The notes: generated by a model from the letters alone, not told the origin. A stretch of 18,633 nucleotides of DNA from an uncultured Candidatus Melainabacteria bacterium (GCA_934777245.1 CAKVND010000045.1:1-18633); one strand, 5' to 3'. Positions 1-7,060 are shown, counted from the first letter of the stretch. Translations and numbers: made by a program.

Positions 1-15
1 GTAAGGAGAAATAGT

Positions 16-1050
16 ATGAAAGAACAGTTGGAAAATATTTATAACTCAGCAAAAGCAGATATTGAGCAAGCTCAATCAATTAGTGATATAGATGAAATTA
101 GATTGAAATATTTAAGCCGTAAAGGTGAATTTAATTCAATCAAAAAAGGTTTAAAAGATTTGTCTGACGAAGACAAACGTGTTGTTGGCGCATTAGCTAA
201 CAAAATTACACAAGATCTTGAAGGTTTATTGAAAGATAAGCATGATATTTTCTATCAAAAAGAGCTTAATGAAAAATTGCAAAAAGATAGAATTGATATT
301 ACTTTGAGCGGTAAATATATTCCACAAGGTAAAGTTCATCCGCTAACTTCTACAACAAACGAAATCGTAACAATTTTTCAAAATCTTGGATTTTCAGTTG
401 TAGCACCGAATTTATCTCCTGAAGTTGAAACAGAATACTATAACTTTGATATGTTAAATGTTCCAAAAGACCACCCTGCAAGAGATGTACAAGATACATT
501 CTATGTAAAAGGTATGGAAGGCGTTGTTTTGAGAAGTCAAACTTCAGGCGCTCAAATTCACGTTATGGAAAATCAAAAACCACCTATCAAGGTAATTTCT
601 CCGGGTAGAGTTTACAGAAACGAAAACATAAACGCTCGTAAGAATAATTTCTTCCACCAAATCGAAGGTTTGTATGTTGATAAAGACATTACATTCGGTG
701 ATTTAAAAGGTGTTTTGAACGAATTTATCAGATTGTATTTCGGCGCAGCTCGTCCAACTCGTTTTAGAAGCAGTTTCTTCCCATTTACAGAACCTTCTGC
801 AGAAGTTGACGTTCAATGTATTATGTGCCAAGGCAAAGGCTGTCGCACTTGTAGTGGAACAGGCTGGTTAGAAGTTCTTGGTTGCGGTATGGTTGACGCA
901 AATGTTCTTAGAGGTGTTGGAATCGATCCTGATGTTTATTCCGGTTTCGCATTTGGTATGGGCGTAGAAAGACTTGCTATGCTTAAATACGCAATTGATG
1001 ATATCAGATTATTCTTCAACAACGATAAGAGATTCTTGGAACAATTTTAA
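16..1050 (+). CDS. pheS: Phenylalanine--tRNA ligase alpha subunit
   Basis: PheS charges tRNA-Phe with phenylalanine in the cytoplasm as the catalytic half of an (alpha-beta)2 class II synthetase. The 344 residues match the usual bacterial length. Residues 1-90 form the charged helical tRNA-binding arm. Class II motif 2 lies at 197-218 (GRVYRN...FHQIEG) and motif 3 at 310-323 (GFAFGMGVERLAML). Between them are GTGWLEVLGCGMV (281-293) and a CxxC-x4-CxxC knuckle (C268, C271, C276, C279) that could hold zinc; such cysteines occur in a subset of bacterial PheS proteins. An AAGGAG ribosome site precedes the ATG. The usual partner pheT is not downstream, where a protease gene follows at once. The upstream promoter lies outside the window. 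Identification is secure. Confidence 0.97.
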   Translation: MKEQLENIYNSAKADIEQAQSISDIDEIRLKYLSRKGEFNSIKKGLKDLSDEDKRVVGALANKITQDLEGLLKDKHDIFYQKELNEKLQKDRIDITLSGKYIPQGKVHPLTSTTNEIVTIFQNLGFSVVAPNLSPEVETEYYNFDMLNVPKDHPARDVQDTFYVKGMEGVVLRSQTSGAQIHVMENQKPPIKVISPGRVYRNENINARKNNFFHQIEGLYVDKDITFGDLKGVLNEFIRLYFGAARPTRFRSSFFPFTEPSAEVDVQCIMCQGKGCRTCSGTGWLEVLGCGMVDANVLRGVGIDPDVYSGFAFGMGVERLAMLKYAIDDIRLFFNNDKRFLEQF

Positions 1051-1060
1051 GAGATAATTG

Positions 1061-1753
1061 ATGAATAAAATTTTCGGCTTAATTCTAACATTTGCACTTT
1101 GTTTAGCACCGGCATTTGCTGTTGATGGTATTCTTATTTCAGCAAAAGAGAGTGCTAAAGAACAGCGCAAAGTTAGCGAAGTTGGTTTTAGACTTCTGAA
1201 TGCAAATGGAATTCAAACCAGAGCTATGTTTGCATTGGCGACAACCAGAAAAATCAATGCCTATTGTGATACTAGAAGTCGTATGATTGTAATTTATCGC
1301 TCGCTTTACGAAAGATGTGAAACCGAAGATGAGCTTGCAGCAGTTCTTGCTCACGAAATCGGACATAGCGTAGATACTTATGTCGGTCCGTTTAGAGGTA
1401 TAGGAACTTGTATTGCTATGAGCTATTCTCCGAGAAAATATGAACTAAAAGCTGATAAACGCGCGATAGATTATCTTGTTAATGCCGGCTACAATCCTGT
1501 TGCAATGCTTGTAATGATGAGTAAAAACTCCCCGCAAGGTCATTATGAAGTCTTTTCAACCCATCCTTTATCAACAAGAAGAATGATGGAAGTTTATGAA
1601 TACATCTACAAAAAGTATCCGGAATACCTTGCTAATAATGCTTATAAGGACAATATTTATTACCAAAACTTCTTGCTAACTTCACAGAAAAATCGCGCTA
1701 AGTTCCAAGAAAAAGTCAAAACAAATTCCAACAAAAAAGTTCACTATTTATGA
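1061..1753 (+). CDS. Secreted M48-family zinc metalloprotease
   Basis: This is a predicted exported zinc endopeptidase of the BepA/LoiP (YfgC/YggG) type, a family that trims or checks envelope proteins. The 230-residue product starts with a signal peptide (hydrophobic residues about 4-19, AFA cleavage site). The zinc motif HEIGH lies at 98-102, the downstream glutamate ligand is in ELKAD (E128), and THPLSTRR near 168-175 matches the 'SHP...R' segment of M48 enzymes. The ATG at 1061 is preferred over the in-frame TTG at 1058; both have only a weak AAGAGA ribosome site. It lies 10 nt after pheS and its stop overlaps the next start by 4 nt, so it is probably co-transcribed and translationally coupled with the following exported protein. 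No TPR domain is attached, unlike BepA. The substrate is unknown. Confidence 0.9.
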   Translation: MNKIFGLILTFALCLAPAFAVDGILISAKESAKEQRKVSEVGFRLLNANGIQTRAMFALATTRKINAYCDTRSRMIVIYRSLYERCETEDELAAVLAHEIGHSVDTYVGPFRGIGTCIAMSYSPRKYELKADKRAIDYLVNAGYNPVAMLVMMSKNSPQGHYEVFSTHPLSTRRMMEVYEYIYKKYPEYLANNAYKDNIYYQNFLLTSQKNRAKFQEKVKTNSNKKVHYL

Positions 1754-2397
1754 TAAGATTCTTTGTTTTATTTCTTGTATTAAGTCTATTAATTCTGCCG
1801 AGTTCCGGCATGATTGAGGATGAGTTTGTAGAAGCGACTTTGAGCAAGGATTTGAAAATTAGAAAGTATCAGCCGCCTAAAATCGAAGACGATTTTGTAG
1901 AAAACAGAAATTACACCTCTGTTAAAAAACAAAATGTCAGAATAATCGAGATATTGCCTAATGCGGATAGCAAGATTGTTCAAAGACCATATCACATGAT
2001 TTCAGAAAATGATATTCCTGTTCGAATTTGTATTAGAGAAAAGTTTTCCACGAAACAAAAACGCGAAGAAGGTCAGATTATAGAGTTTGAAACTCTTGAC
2101 GAGGTGAAATTTAAGAATAAGATTTATCCCGCTGGAACTGTTGTAAAGGCTAGAATTGAAAATATTTCTATGAATTCAATGTGGGGCGCACCTGCAGATT
2201 TTATAATCGGTAATTTTTCGATTGATGAAAGACCTTTATATGGCGAAGTTACAAAAACCGGTGCAAATCGCGCTATCTGGTTGCATCCGTTGGCGGTTAT
2301 TGCAACTCCCCTCTTTGGAACAGGGATTTGGTTGATGTTTATAAGAGGCGGTCACGCAAGAATTAAACCTAAAGAAATCTTTACGGTGTATTTTTGA
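1750..2397 (+). CDS. Exported protein of unknown function, coupled to the M48 protease
   Basis: I do not recognise a named family. The 215-residue protein begins with a signal peptide (hydrophobic residues about 3-17, then PSSG). The middle (about 95-180) looks like a beta-rich domain containing IYPAGTVVKARIENIS and, further on, LYGEVTKTGANRAIW. Near the C-terminus a hydrophobic run (about 185-203, including ATPLFGTGIWLMF) is followed by RGGHARIKPKEIF, so the tail may be membrane-associated. The start codon overlaps the stop of the protease gene (ATGA), which implies translational coupling and suggests work in the same envelope process. No catalytic motif is visible. It ends 9 nt before a convergent gene on the other strand. 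Confidence 0.75.
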   Translation: MIRFFVLFLVLSLLILPSSGMIEDEFVEATLSKDLKIRKYQPPKIEDDFVENRNYTSVKKQNVRIIEILPNADSKIVQRPYHMISENDIPVRICIREKFSTKQKREEGQIIEFETLDEVKFKNKIYPAGTVVKARIENISMNSMWGAPADFIIGNFSIDERPLYGEVTKTGANRAIWLHPLAVIATPLFGTGIWLMFIRGGHARIKPKEIFTVYF

Positions 2398-2406
2398 TAT
2401 GTTAAC

Positions 2407-3456
2407 TTAATTCTTGAATGGAATTCTCTTTGCTAACTGCGTTGAAAGCATTAACGCTTTTTCTGCAAAAATTAATGGTAGTTTATCAATATTTCCGTTA
2501 ATTGAAACCATTGCACGGTTATAAGTCAAACGTTCGCTAGTTCCTGCTATAACAAGATTATCAATCGTTTTAATAAATCTGTTAAAAACTTTGTCAATTG
2601 TTAAAGATTTGACCATGGCTTCATTTGGAACCGGTACAATTCCCCAGTTAATACGTCCACCGCCAACTAGGAAATCATTAATCTTTTCTGCGATAATAGT
2701 TAAATTATTAGGATTGTTGTAAGCGTCAAACGAAATTACATCAACACCGGCTTCCAAAGGAATTTGCCAATCGCATTTTTCAAAACATTGAATGCCGACA
2801 AATCCGTGGTATTCTTTTATTTTTTGTATAACTTTGGCAAACAAGTTAACTATAACATCTTTTGTAACATCTTCGTTTTCTCTTTTGACGTCGCCAATTT
2901 TATGCAGCAATGGTTCTTCAAGTATAATTAAAGGAGTTGTGTCAGGAGATGCAGATTTTATTTGGTGAATTGCCCAAAGAGCTTTGGCAGCAATTGATTG
3001 AATTACAAATTTGCGATACATTTTGTCAGACAAAATTTGAATATCTGATTTGTTTATCAAAATCTGAGACATAGTAAATGGCCCAAGAATATTGACAACT
3101 GTTTCTTTTGGTTTAATTCGATTTAAAATTTGTAAATATTTAGGAAAGAAATAAGAATCAAATTTATATGGTTCAAGGTTTTCGGCGGTCGGATTGTTAA
3201 AAATGGTATCTAATTTTACGCTTATTTGGCGAAATTGATCCATATTACTGCATAAGTAATATTTTTTATCTTTAGCTAACACCCCATTTAAATTCGATAA
3301 AGTACGATATTTTATATTTTCATTTGTGTTAGCAACCGGAAGCATTGCTAAGTATGGCGTTGTCTCAAAAAGCTTTACCATCATTCTTGTTGCGGTTTTA
3401 TCATCTTCATAAGGTAAACTGCCAACCGGTAGGGTTTTTAATTGTATATTTGCCAT
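2407..3456 (-). CDS. UROD/MetE-like superfamily protein (cobalamin-independent methionine synthase II-like)
   Basis: The 349-residue protein has the layout of the short MetE-like barrel proteins, related to uroporphyrinogen decarboxylase and methionine synthase, that occur in anaerobes. Visible marks are the N-terminal VGSLPYEDDKTA (11-22), LGPFTMSQ (124-131), ILEEPLL (178-184), VDVISFDAY (238-246) and INWGIVPVPNEA (269-280). Relatives known to me carry an 'HCCGNTDW' type metal/thiol motif; here the same place reads QCFEKCDW (223-230), so the histidine is glutamine while two cysteines (C224, C228) remain. Methyl transfer to or from a corrinoid or thiol is a possible role, but the substrate cannot be read. 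The ribosome site is AGAGAAG. The gene follows rplI across a terminator-like hairpin and is convergent with the exported protein gene before it. Confidence 0.75.
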   Translation of the reverse strand: MANIQLKTLPVGSLPYEDDKTATRMMVKLFETTPYLAMLPVANTNENIKYRTLSNLNGVLAKDKKYYLCSNMDQFRQISVKLDTIFNNPTAENLEPYKFDSYFFPKYLQILNRIKPKETVVNILGPFTMSQILINKSDIQILSDKMYRKFVIQSIAAKALWAIHQIKSASPDTTPLIILEEPLLHKIGDVKRENEDVTKDVIVNLFAKVIQKIKEYHGFVGIQCFEKCDWQIPLEAGVDVISFDAYNNPNNLTIIAEKINDFLVGGGRINWGIVPVPNEAMVKSLTIDKVFNRFIKTIDNLVIAGTSERLTYNRAMVSINGNIDKLPLIFAEKALMLSTQLAKRIPFKN

Positions 3457-3480
3457 AATTTTACTTCTCTCTTATATAAT

Positions 3481-3514
3481 AAAACGTGCTAACAGCAAGC
3501 TATCAGCACGTTTT
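3481..3514 (-). terminator. Intrinsic terminator after rplI
   Basis: A perfect 10-bp stem (3481-3490 with 3505-3514, AAAACGTGCT arms) encloses a 14-nt loop and is followed on the minus strand by TATTATATAA. The symmetric A and T ends let it work on both strands. It separates rplI from the MetE-like gene. Confidence 0.75.
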
Positions 3515-3536
3515 ATTTTCAAAATTTTTAAAATAA

Positions 3537-4031
3537 TTATGCTTCAGCTTCTTCTGTTTCTTCAACAGATTCTTTAACAACTTCAGATGCTGTTACAACA
3601 ACTTTTAATTCAGTTTTAACTTTTGAAGTTAACTTGATCAACATTGTGAATTCGCCGATTCTATTGATAGGAGCGTTTAATGAAACAGTCTTTCTATCAA
3701 CTTCAATACCAGCTTTTTCTTTTAATTCTTCGCATAATTTCTTAGTTGTAATTGTACCGAATAATTTACCGCTTTCACCAGCTTTTGCTGATAATTCGAT
3801 AGAACCAAGTTTTTCAATTTGTTCAGCTTTTGCTAAAGCTTCTTGATGTAATTTTTCTTGTTTAGCTTGAAGTCTTGCTAAGTTTTGTTCTCTGTTCTTT
3901 AAAGCACCTTCAGTAGCTACTTCTGCATAGTTTTTTGGAATTAGGAAATTTCTAGCGTAACCGTCTTTAACGTTTACTAAATCGCCTGCTTCGCCAATGT
4001 TTTGAACTTCTTTTTTCAATATTACTTGCAT
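3537..4031 (-). CDS. rplI: 50S ribosomal protein bL9
   Basis: bL9 is a two-domain protein of the large ribosomal subunit that binds 23S rRNA and helps hold the reading frame. The N-terminal domain is clear (MQVILKKEVQNIG, then GYARNFLIPKNYA at about 24-36), followed by the long connecting helix (about 41-75) and the C-terminal domain (about 78-150). At 164 residues it is somewhat longer than the common 148-150, because of an acidic tail (EVVKESVEETEEAEA). An AAAGGAG ribosome site sits a few bases before the ATG. It appears monocistronic here: the usual neighbours rpsF, ssb, rpsR and dnaB are not visible, and a hairpin terminator follows. Confidence 0.97.
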   Translation of the reverse strand: MQVILKKEVQNIGEAGDLVNVKDGYARNFLIPKNYAEVATEGALKNREQNLARLQAKQEKLHQEALAKAEQIEKLGSIELSAKAGESGKLFGTITTKKLCEELKEKAGIEVDRKTVSLNAPINRIGEFTMLIKLTSKVKTELKVVVTASEVVKESVEETEEAEA

Positions 4032-4252
4032 TTCTTTTTCTCCTTTAACTATTATTGGGCTAGTATAAACCTATGTTACTCGAAAAAAGATTAAATGTCG
4101 AGTCCTTTCGATGTTCTTCTTAAAAAATGTTCACAGAATACACAGTTTAGCTCTTATATCTTTTTTTATCGTTGTTGGAGTTAAGATTATATAAAGACCT
4201 GATTTATGTGTGCTACTATAATTATATAGAGAGAAAAACAGGAGGATATTAT
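4032..4252. other. Divergent intergenic region between rplI and the aminotransferase gene
   Basis: This holds both leaders. Towards rplI a possible promoter reads TCGACA (4101-4096), a 17-nt spacer and TAACAT; a more TATAAT-like TATACT lies a little further downstream. A weak 6-bp inverted repeat (4078-4083 with 4098-4103, ACTCGA/TCGAGT) sits over the -35. Nothing coding is seen. Confidence 0.4.
4217..4222 (+). promoter_or_regulatory. -10 element of the aminotransferase gene
   Basis: A perfect TATAAT lies 30 nt before the chosen ATG, with an AGGAGG ribosome site between them. No good -35 is visible at 16-18 nt upstream. The element lies inside the long version of the open reading frame, which argues that the longer frame is not the protein start. 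Confidence 0.6.
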
Positions 4253-5371
4253 ATGATACCAATTTTAGATTCAAAAAGACAATACGCTAAAATAGGCGCA
4301 GAAGTTGAAAAAGCAGTTTGTGAAGTATTACGCTCAGGCTCTTACATCTTAGGCCCAAACTGTAAGGCATTAGAAGCTGAATTAGCAAAATATATCGGAT
4401 GTAATTATACAGTTGCATTGAATTCAGGTACTGACGCTCTACATTTAGGTTTAAGAGCTTTAGATATAGGTGCCGGTGATGAAGTTATTACTACAGCTTT
4501 TACATTCGTTGCTACAACTGAAGCAATTGGTATTGTAGGTGCAACTCCGGTATTTGCAGATATCGATCCTGATACATTCAATATAGACCCTAAAAAAATT
4601 GAAGAAAGAATTACACCAAAAACAAAAGCAATTATTCCGGTTCACTTGTATGGTCAGCCATGCGATATGGATGCAATTATGGATATTGCTAAACGTCATA
4701 ATTTATACGTAATTGAAGATTGCTGTCAAGCAATCGGCGCAGAATACAAAGGACAAAAAGTTGGTACATTCGGAGATATCGGATGCTACAGCTTCTATCC
4801 AACTAAGAACTTAGGTGGTATGGGTGATGGTGGTTTGATTACCGTAAACAGTGAAAACTTGAGAAACAGAATTATCGCTCTACGTAACCATGGTGGTGCT
4901 GTTAGATATTATCATGATGAAATCGGTGTAAACTCTCGTTTAGATGAAATCCAAGCTGCAATTTTAAGAATTAAATTAAACTATATTGACGAATGGAATA
5001 AAGATAGAAGAAGTCATGCAAAAACTTACAACGAATTGTTTGCAGGATGTCCTGATATTAAAACTCCTACTGAATTGGCAGATACCTATTGTGTATATCA
5101 CCAATACACAGTTAAAATTCCTAACAGAGATAATATTCACAAAATGTTGCAAGAAGCTGGAATCGGTGCAATGCTTTATTATCCTGTACCATTGCATTTA
5201 CAAAAAGTACACGCTCATCTTGGTTGGACTAAAGGAATGCTTCCAAATACTGAAAAAGATACAGAAATGGTTATTTCGCTTCCAATGTTCCCAGAATTGA
5301 CATTAGAAGAACAAAAAACTGTTGCTTCAACTTTGATTGATTGTATTGAAAAATCAAAAGCTTTGGCATAG
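4253..5371 (+). CDS. DegT/DnrJ/EryC1/StrS-family PLP aminotransferase (sugar aminotransferase)
   Basis: These enzymes use pyridoxal phosphate to move an amino group, usually from glutamate, onto a keto-sugar nucleotide for surface polysaccharide or glycan synthesis. The 372-residue protein has the family marks in order: NSGTDALHLGL (57-67), TTAFTFVATTEA around 80-91, ADIDPDTFNIDP (102-113), IEDCCQAIGA with D156 and Q159 (154-163), and the Schiff-base lysine K185 in SFYPTKNLGGMGDGG (180-194). NSRLDEIQAAIL follows. The frame is open 27 codons further upstream, but AGGAGG at 4240-4245 and the TATAAT at 4217 fix the start at 4253. No other glycan genes are adjacent, so the sugar substrate is not known. 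The family assignment is secure; a WecE- or PseC-like role is only possible. Confidence 0.93.
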   Translation: MIPILDSKRQYAKIGAEVEKAVCEVLRSGSYILGPNCKALEAELAKYIGCNYTVALNSGTDALHLGLRALDIGAGDEVITTAFTFVATTEAIGIVGATPVFADIDPDTFNIDPKKIEERITPKTKAIIPVHLYGQPCDMDAIMDIAKRHNLYVIEDCCQAIGAEYKGQKVGTFGDIGCYSFYPTKNLGGMGDGGLITVNSENLRNRIIALRNHGGAVRYYHDEIGVNSRLDEIQAAILRIKLNYIDEWNKDRRSHAKTYNELFAGCPDIKTPTELADTYCVYHQYTVKIPNRDNIHKMLQEAGIGAMLYYPVPLHLQKVHAHLGWTKGMLPNTEKDTEMVISLPMFPELTLEEQKTVASTLIDCIEKSKALA

Positions 5372-5395
5372 TCAGAAATTAAATGAATACACTAT

Positions 5396-5426
5396 AAAAC
5401 TCGGGTTTGTTGAAAATCCGAGTTTT
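5396..5426 (+). terminator. Intrinsic terminator after the aminotransferase gene
   Basis: A perfect 9-bp stem (5396-5404 with 5418-5426, AAAACTCGG/CCGAGTTTT) has a 13-nt loop. The T-tract is only the four T's of the stem, so strength is moderate. Confidence 0.75.
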
Positions 5427-5436
5427 ATGCTATAAT
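5410..5436 (+). promoter_or_regulatory. Promoter of the histidine-phosphatase-like gene, overlapping the terminator
   Basis: TTGAAA (5410-5415) lies in the terminator loop, and 15 nt later comes an extended -10, TGCTATAAT (5428-5436). The last bases of the -10 form the first ATG of the frame at 5435, so translation must start further downstream. Confidence 0.7.
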
Positions 5437-5458
5437 GACATCAGCAGAGGTAACTAAT

Positions 5459-6058
5459 ATGTTTAAACGTAAATGTAAAATAACTTTCGTATCCCACGGC
5501 GCAACAGTTCATACTTTGGACGGAATAATTTGCGACACAGAAAAATACCCAAAATTAAACGAATTTGGGGAAGAAGAGATGGAAAAAGTGTGTGGTTACC
5601 TTGAAAATAGGGCTGTTGCTTATGATAAAATCTACACAAGTGCTTCTGCCAGATGTACACAATCTGCGGAAATTATAGCAAAACTATTTAAGAAAAAAAT
5701 TACAATTATAGATTTACCGGCAAGAAACCATGGCGATTGGAATGGTCGTTCTTATGAGGATTTGTTTGACCAATACGGGCCGGAAGTAATTTTACAACAA
5801 CCTAACAATGGTGAATCATTAGAAGTCTTTAACAAGCGAGTTTCAGATATAATTGACAGATTAGTTGAAGAAAACCGCGGTAATCGTATTATTGTTGTAA
5901 CTTCTCCGGACGTAATTCAATCAGCGATTGCAAAAACATTAGAATTAACCGCGGTAAATCAATTTAAAAACCTAATCAAGACCGGCACTTTAACTCAAAT
6001 TAGCTATTTTGAAGGTGATTGGTCGAGTGTGATTTATTCTGACCACATGCCGGTTTAA
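5459..6058 (+). CDS. Histidine phosphatase (phosphoglycerate-mutase-like) fold protein with degenerate active site
   Basis: The fold is recognisable: TFVSHGATV (9-17) stands where RHGET is expected, SARCTQSAEIIA (63-74) matches the second-arginine block, then HGDWNGRSYEDL (91-102), NNGESLEVFNKRV (116-128) and a final strand RIIVVTSPDVIQ (143-154) where VVSHGGVIR is usual. Of the RHRH tetrad only H13 and R65 remain; the first arginine is S12 and the second histidine is S149. The usual GxWEG acid is N95. Phosphatase activity is therefore doubtful, and a binding or regulatory role is possible. The ATG at 5459 (199 residues) is chosen because AGAGG lies 8 nt before it and the earlier ATG at 5435 falls in the promoter -10. 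Its TAA overlaps the TAA of the convergent gene. Confidence 0.8.
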   Translation: MFKRKCKITFVSHGATVHTLDGIICDTEKYPKLNEFGEEEMEKVCGYLENRAVAYDKIYTSASARCTQSAEIIAKLFKKKITIIDLPARNHGDWNGRSYEDLFDQYGPEVILQQPNNGESLEVFNKRVSDIIDRLVEENRGNRIIVVTSPDVIQSAIAKTLELTAVNQFKNLIKTGTLTQISYFEGDWSSVIYSDHMPV

Positions 6059-6426
6059 AATCTTATTGGTATTCCAAAATCAATATACACATTAGGTCTA
6101 TAGCTAACGGGCGGACAAGGCGGCGGATAATATCCTTCACACCAGCCTAGTCTACAATCATAGCCGTAAGGATAGCCCCAATAGCTGCGCCTGGCTAACA
6201 CCCCGCCGACTACGACGCTTCCCCTTCCATAATATGCTCTTGGAGGAGGTGGTGCTCCCCAATCATATCTTCGCGGATTACCGTGACCATGAAATCCCGA
6301 ACCGGCATGAACTATTTCTCCTCTACCCATAGGACCGCCTGCATGAGGAGGAGGAGGTACTGCGTTTGCAGGAGTTGCCAATCCTAATAGTGCAACTAAA
6401 CTCAAAACTGATAAAACTTTTTTCAT
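6055..6426 (-). CDS. Secreted Pro/Gly/Tyr-rich small protein
   Basis: The 123-residue product has a clear signal peptide (MKKVLSVLSLVALLGLATPANA, cleavage after ANA) and a mature part rich in proline, glycine, tyrosine and arginine, with PPPPH, PPPPRAYYGRG, YWGYPYGYDCRLGWCEGYYPPP and a C-terminal strand NVYIDFGIPIRF. Two or three cysteines (DCRLGWCEG, PPCPP) could form a disulfide. It looks like a low-complexity exported surface or periplasmic protein; no enzyme motif is present and I do not recognise a family. An AGAGGTG ribosome site precedes the ATG. Its stop codon shares two bases with the convergent stop of the phosphatase-like gene. It follows the XRE regulator gene on the same strand at about 106 nt. 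Confidence 0.75.
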   Translation of the reverse strand: MKKVLSVLSLVALLGLATPANAVPPPPHAGGPMGRGEIVHAGSGFHGHGNPRRYDWGAPPPPRAYYGRGSVVVGGVLARRSYWGYPYGYDCRLGWCEGYYPPPCPPVSYRPNVYIDFGIPIRF

Positions 6427-6498
6427 ACTAACACCTCTTTCTTTTGATGTGTAAAATGCTTTACCCCATTCTTATTGGTATAACGATTTGAATAAAAG

Positions 6499-6520
6499 TT
6501 TTGTTCAATTTTAAACAAAA
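6499..6520 (-). terminator. Weak hairpin after the XRE gene
   Basis: A 7-bp A/T-rich stem (6499-6505 with 6514-6520, TTTTGTT/AACAAAA) with an 8-nt loop, followed on the minus strand by CTTTTATT. It may be a weak terminator between the XRE gene and the secreted-protein gene. Confidence 0.35.
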
Positions 6521-6532
6521 GATTAAAAAAAA

Positions 6533-6859
6533 TTAAAATATATTTTTAAGAAAATTATAGGCTATCTTAATTTTATCATCGTCATTTTTTATTAAATTTA
6601 ATTTAGAAATAATGTATTCATACATTTCTTGGTTCGATTGAGCAGTTGAAAACTTAAATATTTCATATAATTCAACATCTAAAACTTTTGCAAGTTTCTC
6701 TAAAGTTCCAAGTGTCATGAAACCACGTCCGGTTTCTACGTAGCTCAAAGAGGTTGTCGCAATATCAATCGCTTCTGCTAATTTCTCTTGACTTAGACCT
6801 CTCTGCAAACGCAAATATTTTATTCTATTTCCAAGTTTAATATTTATCTCAGATTTCAT
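6533..6859 (-). CDS. XRE-family helix-turn-helix transcriptional regulator
   Basis: The first 66 of 108 residues form a Cro/cI-type DNA-binding domain: LGNRIKYLRLQRGLSQEKLA (9-28), the recognition region IATTSLSYVETGRGFMT (32-48), then LGTLEKLAKVLDVELYEIF. The remaining 40 residues (NQEMYEYIISKLNLIKNDDD...) are helical and may dimerise the protein. There is no sensor or peptidase domain. The ATG has no normal ribosome site: directly before it stands a 13-bp palindrome that also covers the predicted -10, so the message is nearly leaderless and probably autorepressed. The gene lies between a secreted-protein gene and a small-RNA locus driven by a divergent promoter, either of which could be its target. 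Confidence 0.88.
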   Translation of the reverse strand: MKSEINIKLGNRIKYLRLQRGLSQEKLAEAIDIATTSLSYVETGRGFMTLGTLEKLAKVLDVELYEIFKFSTAQSNQEMYEYIISKLNLIKNDDDKIKIAYNFLKNIF

Positions 6860-6860
6860 A

Positions 6861-6899
6861 ACTACTAAGTAGTATAAATTTTATTTTTAGCAAAAACAA
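6861..6899 (-). promoter_or_regulatory. XRE gene promoter with overlapping palindromic operator
   Basis: On the minus strand TTGTTT (6899-6894), a 17-nt spacer and TATACT (6876-6871) form a good promoter. The perfect palindrome ACTAC-TTA-GTAGT (6873-6861) overlaps the end of the -10 and the expected start site, 1 nt before the ATG. This is the usual geometry of an autorepressor operator. Confidence 0.65.
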
Positions 6900-6906
6900 A
6901 TAGACT

Positions 6907-6971
6907 ACACATATAACACTATAGTTTATATATATTGACAGAATAGGTTTAATCTAGTATGCTATATGTGT
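6907..6971. repeat. Inverted repeat bracketing the divergent promoter
   Basis: ACACATATA (6907-6915) is matched by TATATGTGT (6963-6971), 47 nt apart, the second arm lying on the -10/start of the + promoter. An 8-bp palindrome ACTATAGT (6918-6925) between them resembles the half-sites of the XRE operator (ACTA...TAGT). These may be operator sites. Confidence 0.4.
6935..6963 (+). promoter_or_regulatory. Strong + strand promoter reading into a gene-free region
   Basis: A consensus TTGACA (6935-6940), a 17-nt spacer and TATGCT (6958-6963). No open reading frame with a ribosome site follows, and transcription would run through the structured RNA at 7061-7157 to its terminator. Confidence 0.6.
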
Positions 6972-7060
6972 TGTATGTTATTATTAATGTAATATTGGTA
7001 AATTTTGTAATTAGAATAAATACGACAACCTTATATTTGCACAGAAAGTATAATAAATTT

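Noticed and set aside
3457..3514. Minus-strand promoter (TTGCTG-16-TATAAG) for the MetE-like gene
   Set aside because: Its expected start would leave too little leader to include the ribosome site, so it is only mentioned for comparison and not listed as a feature.
4172..4252. N-terminal 27-codon extension of the aminotransferase
   Set aside because: It spans the TATAAT and the AGGAGG site, and family members begin near the chosen methionine.
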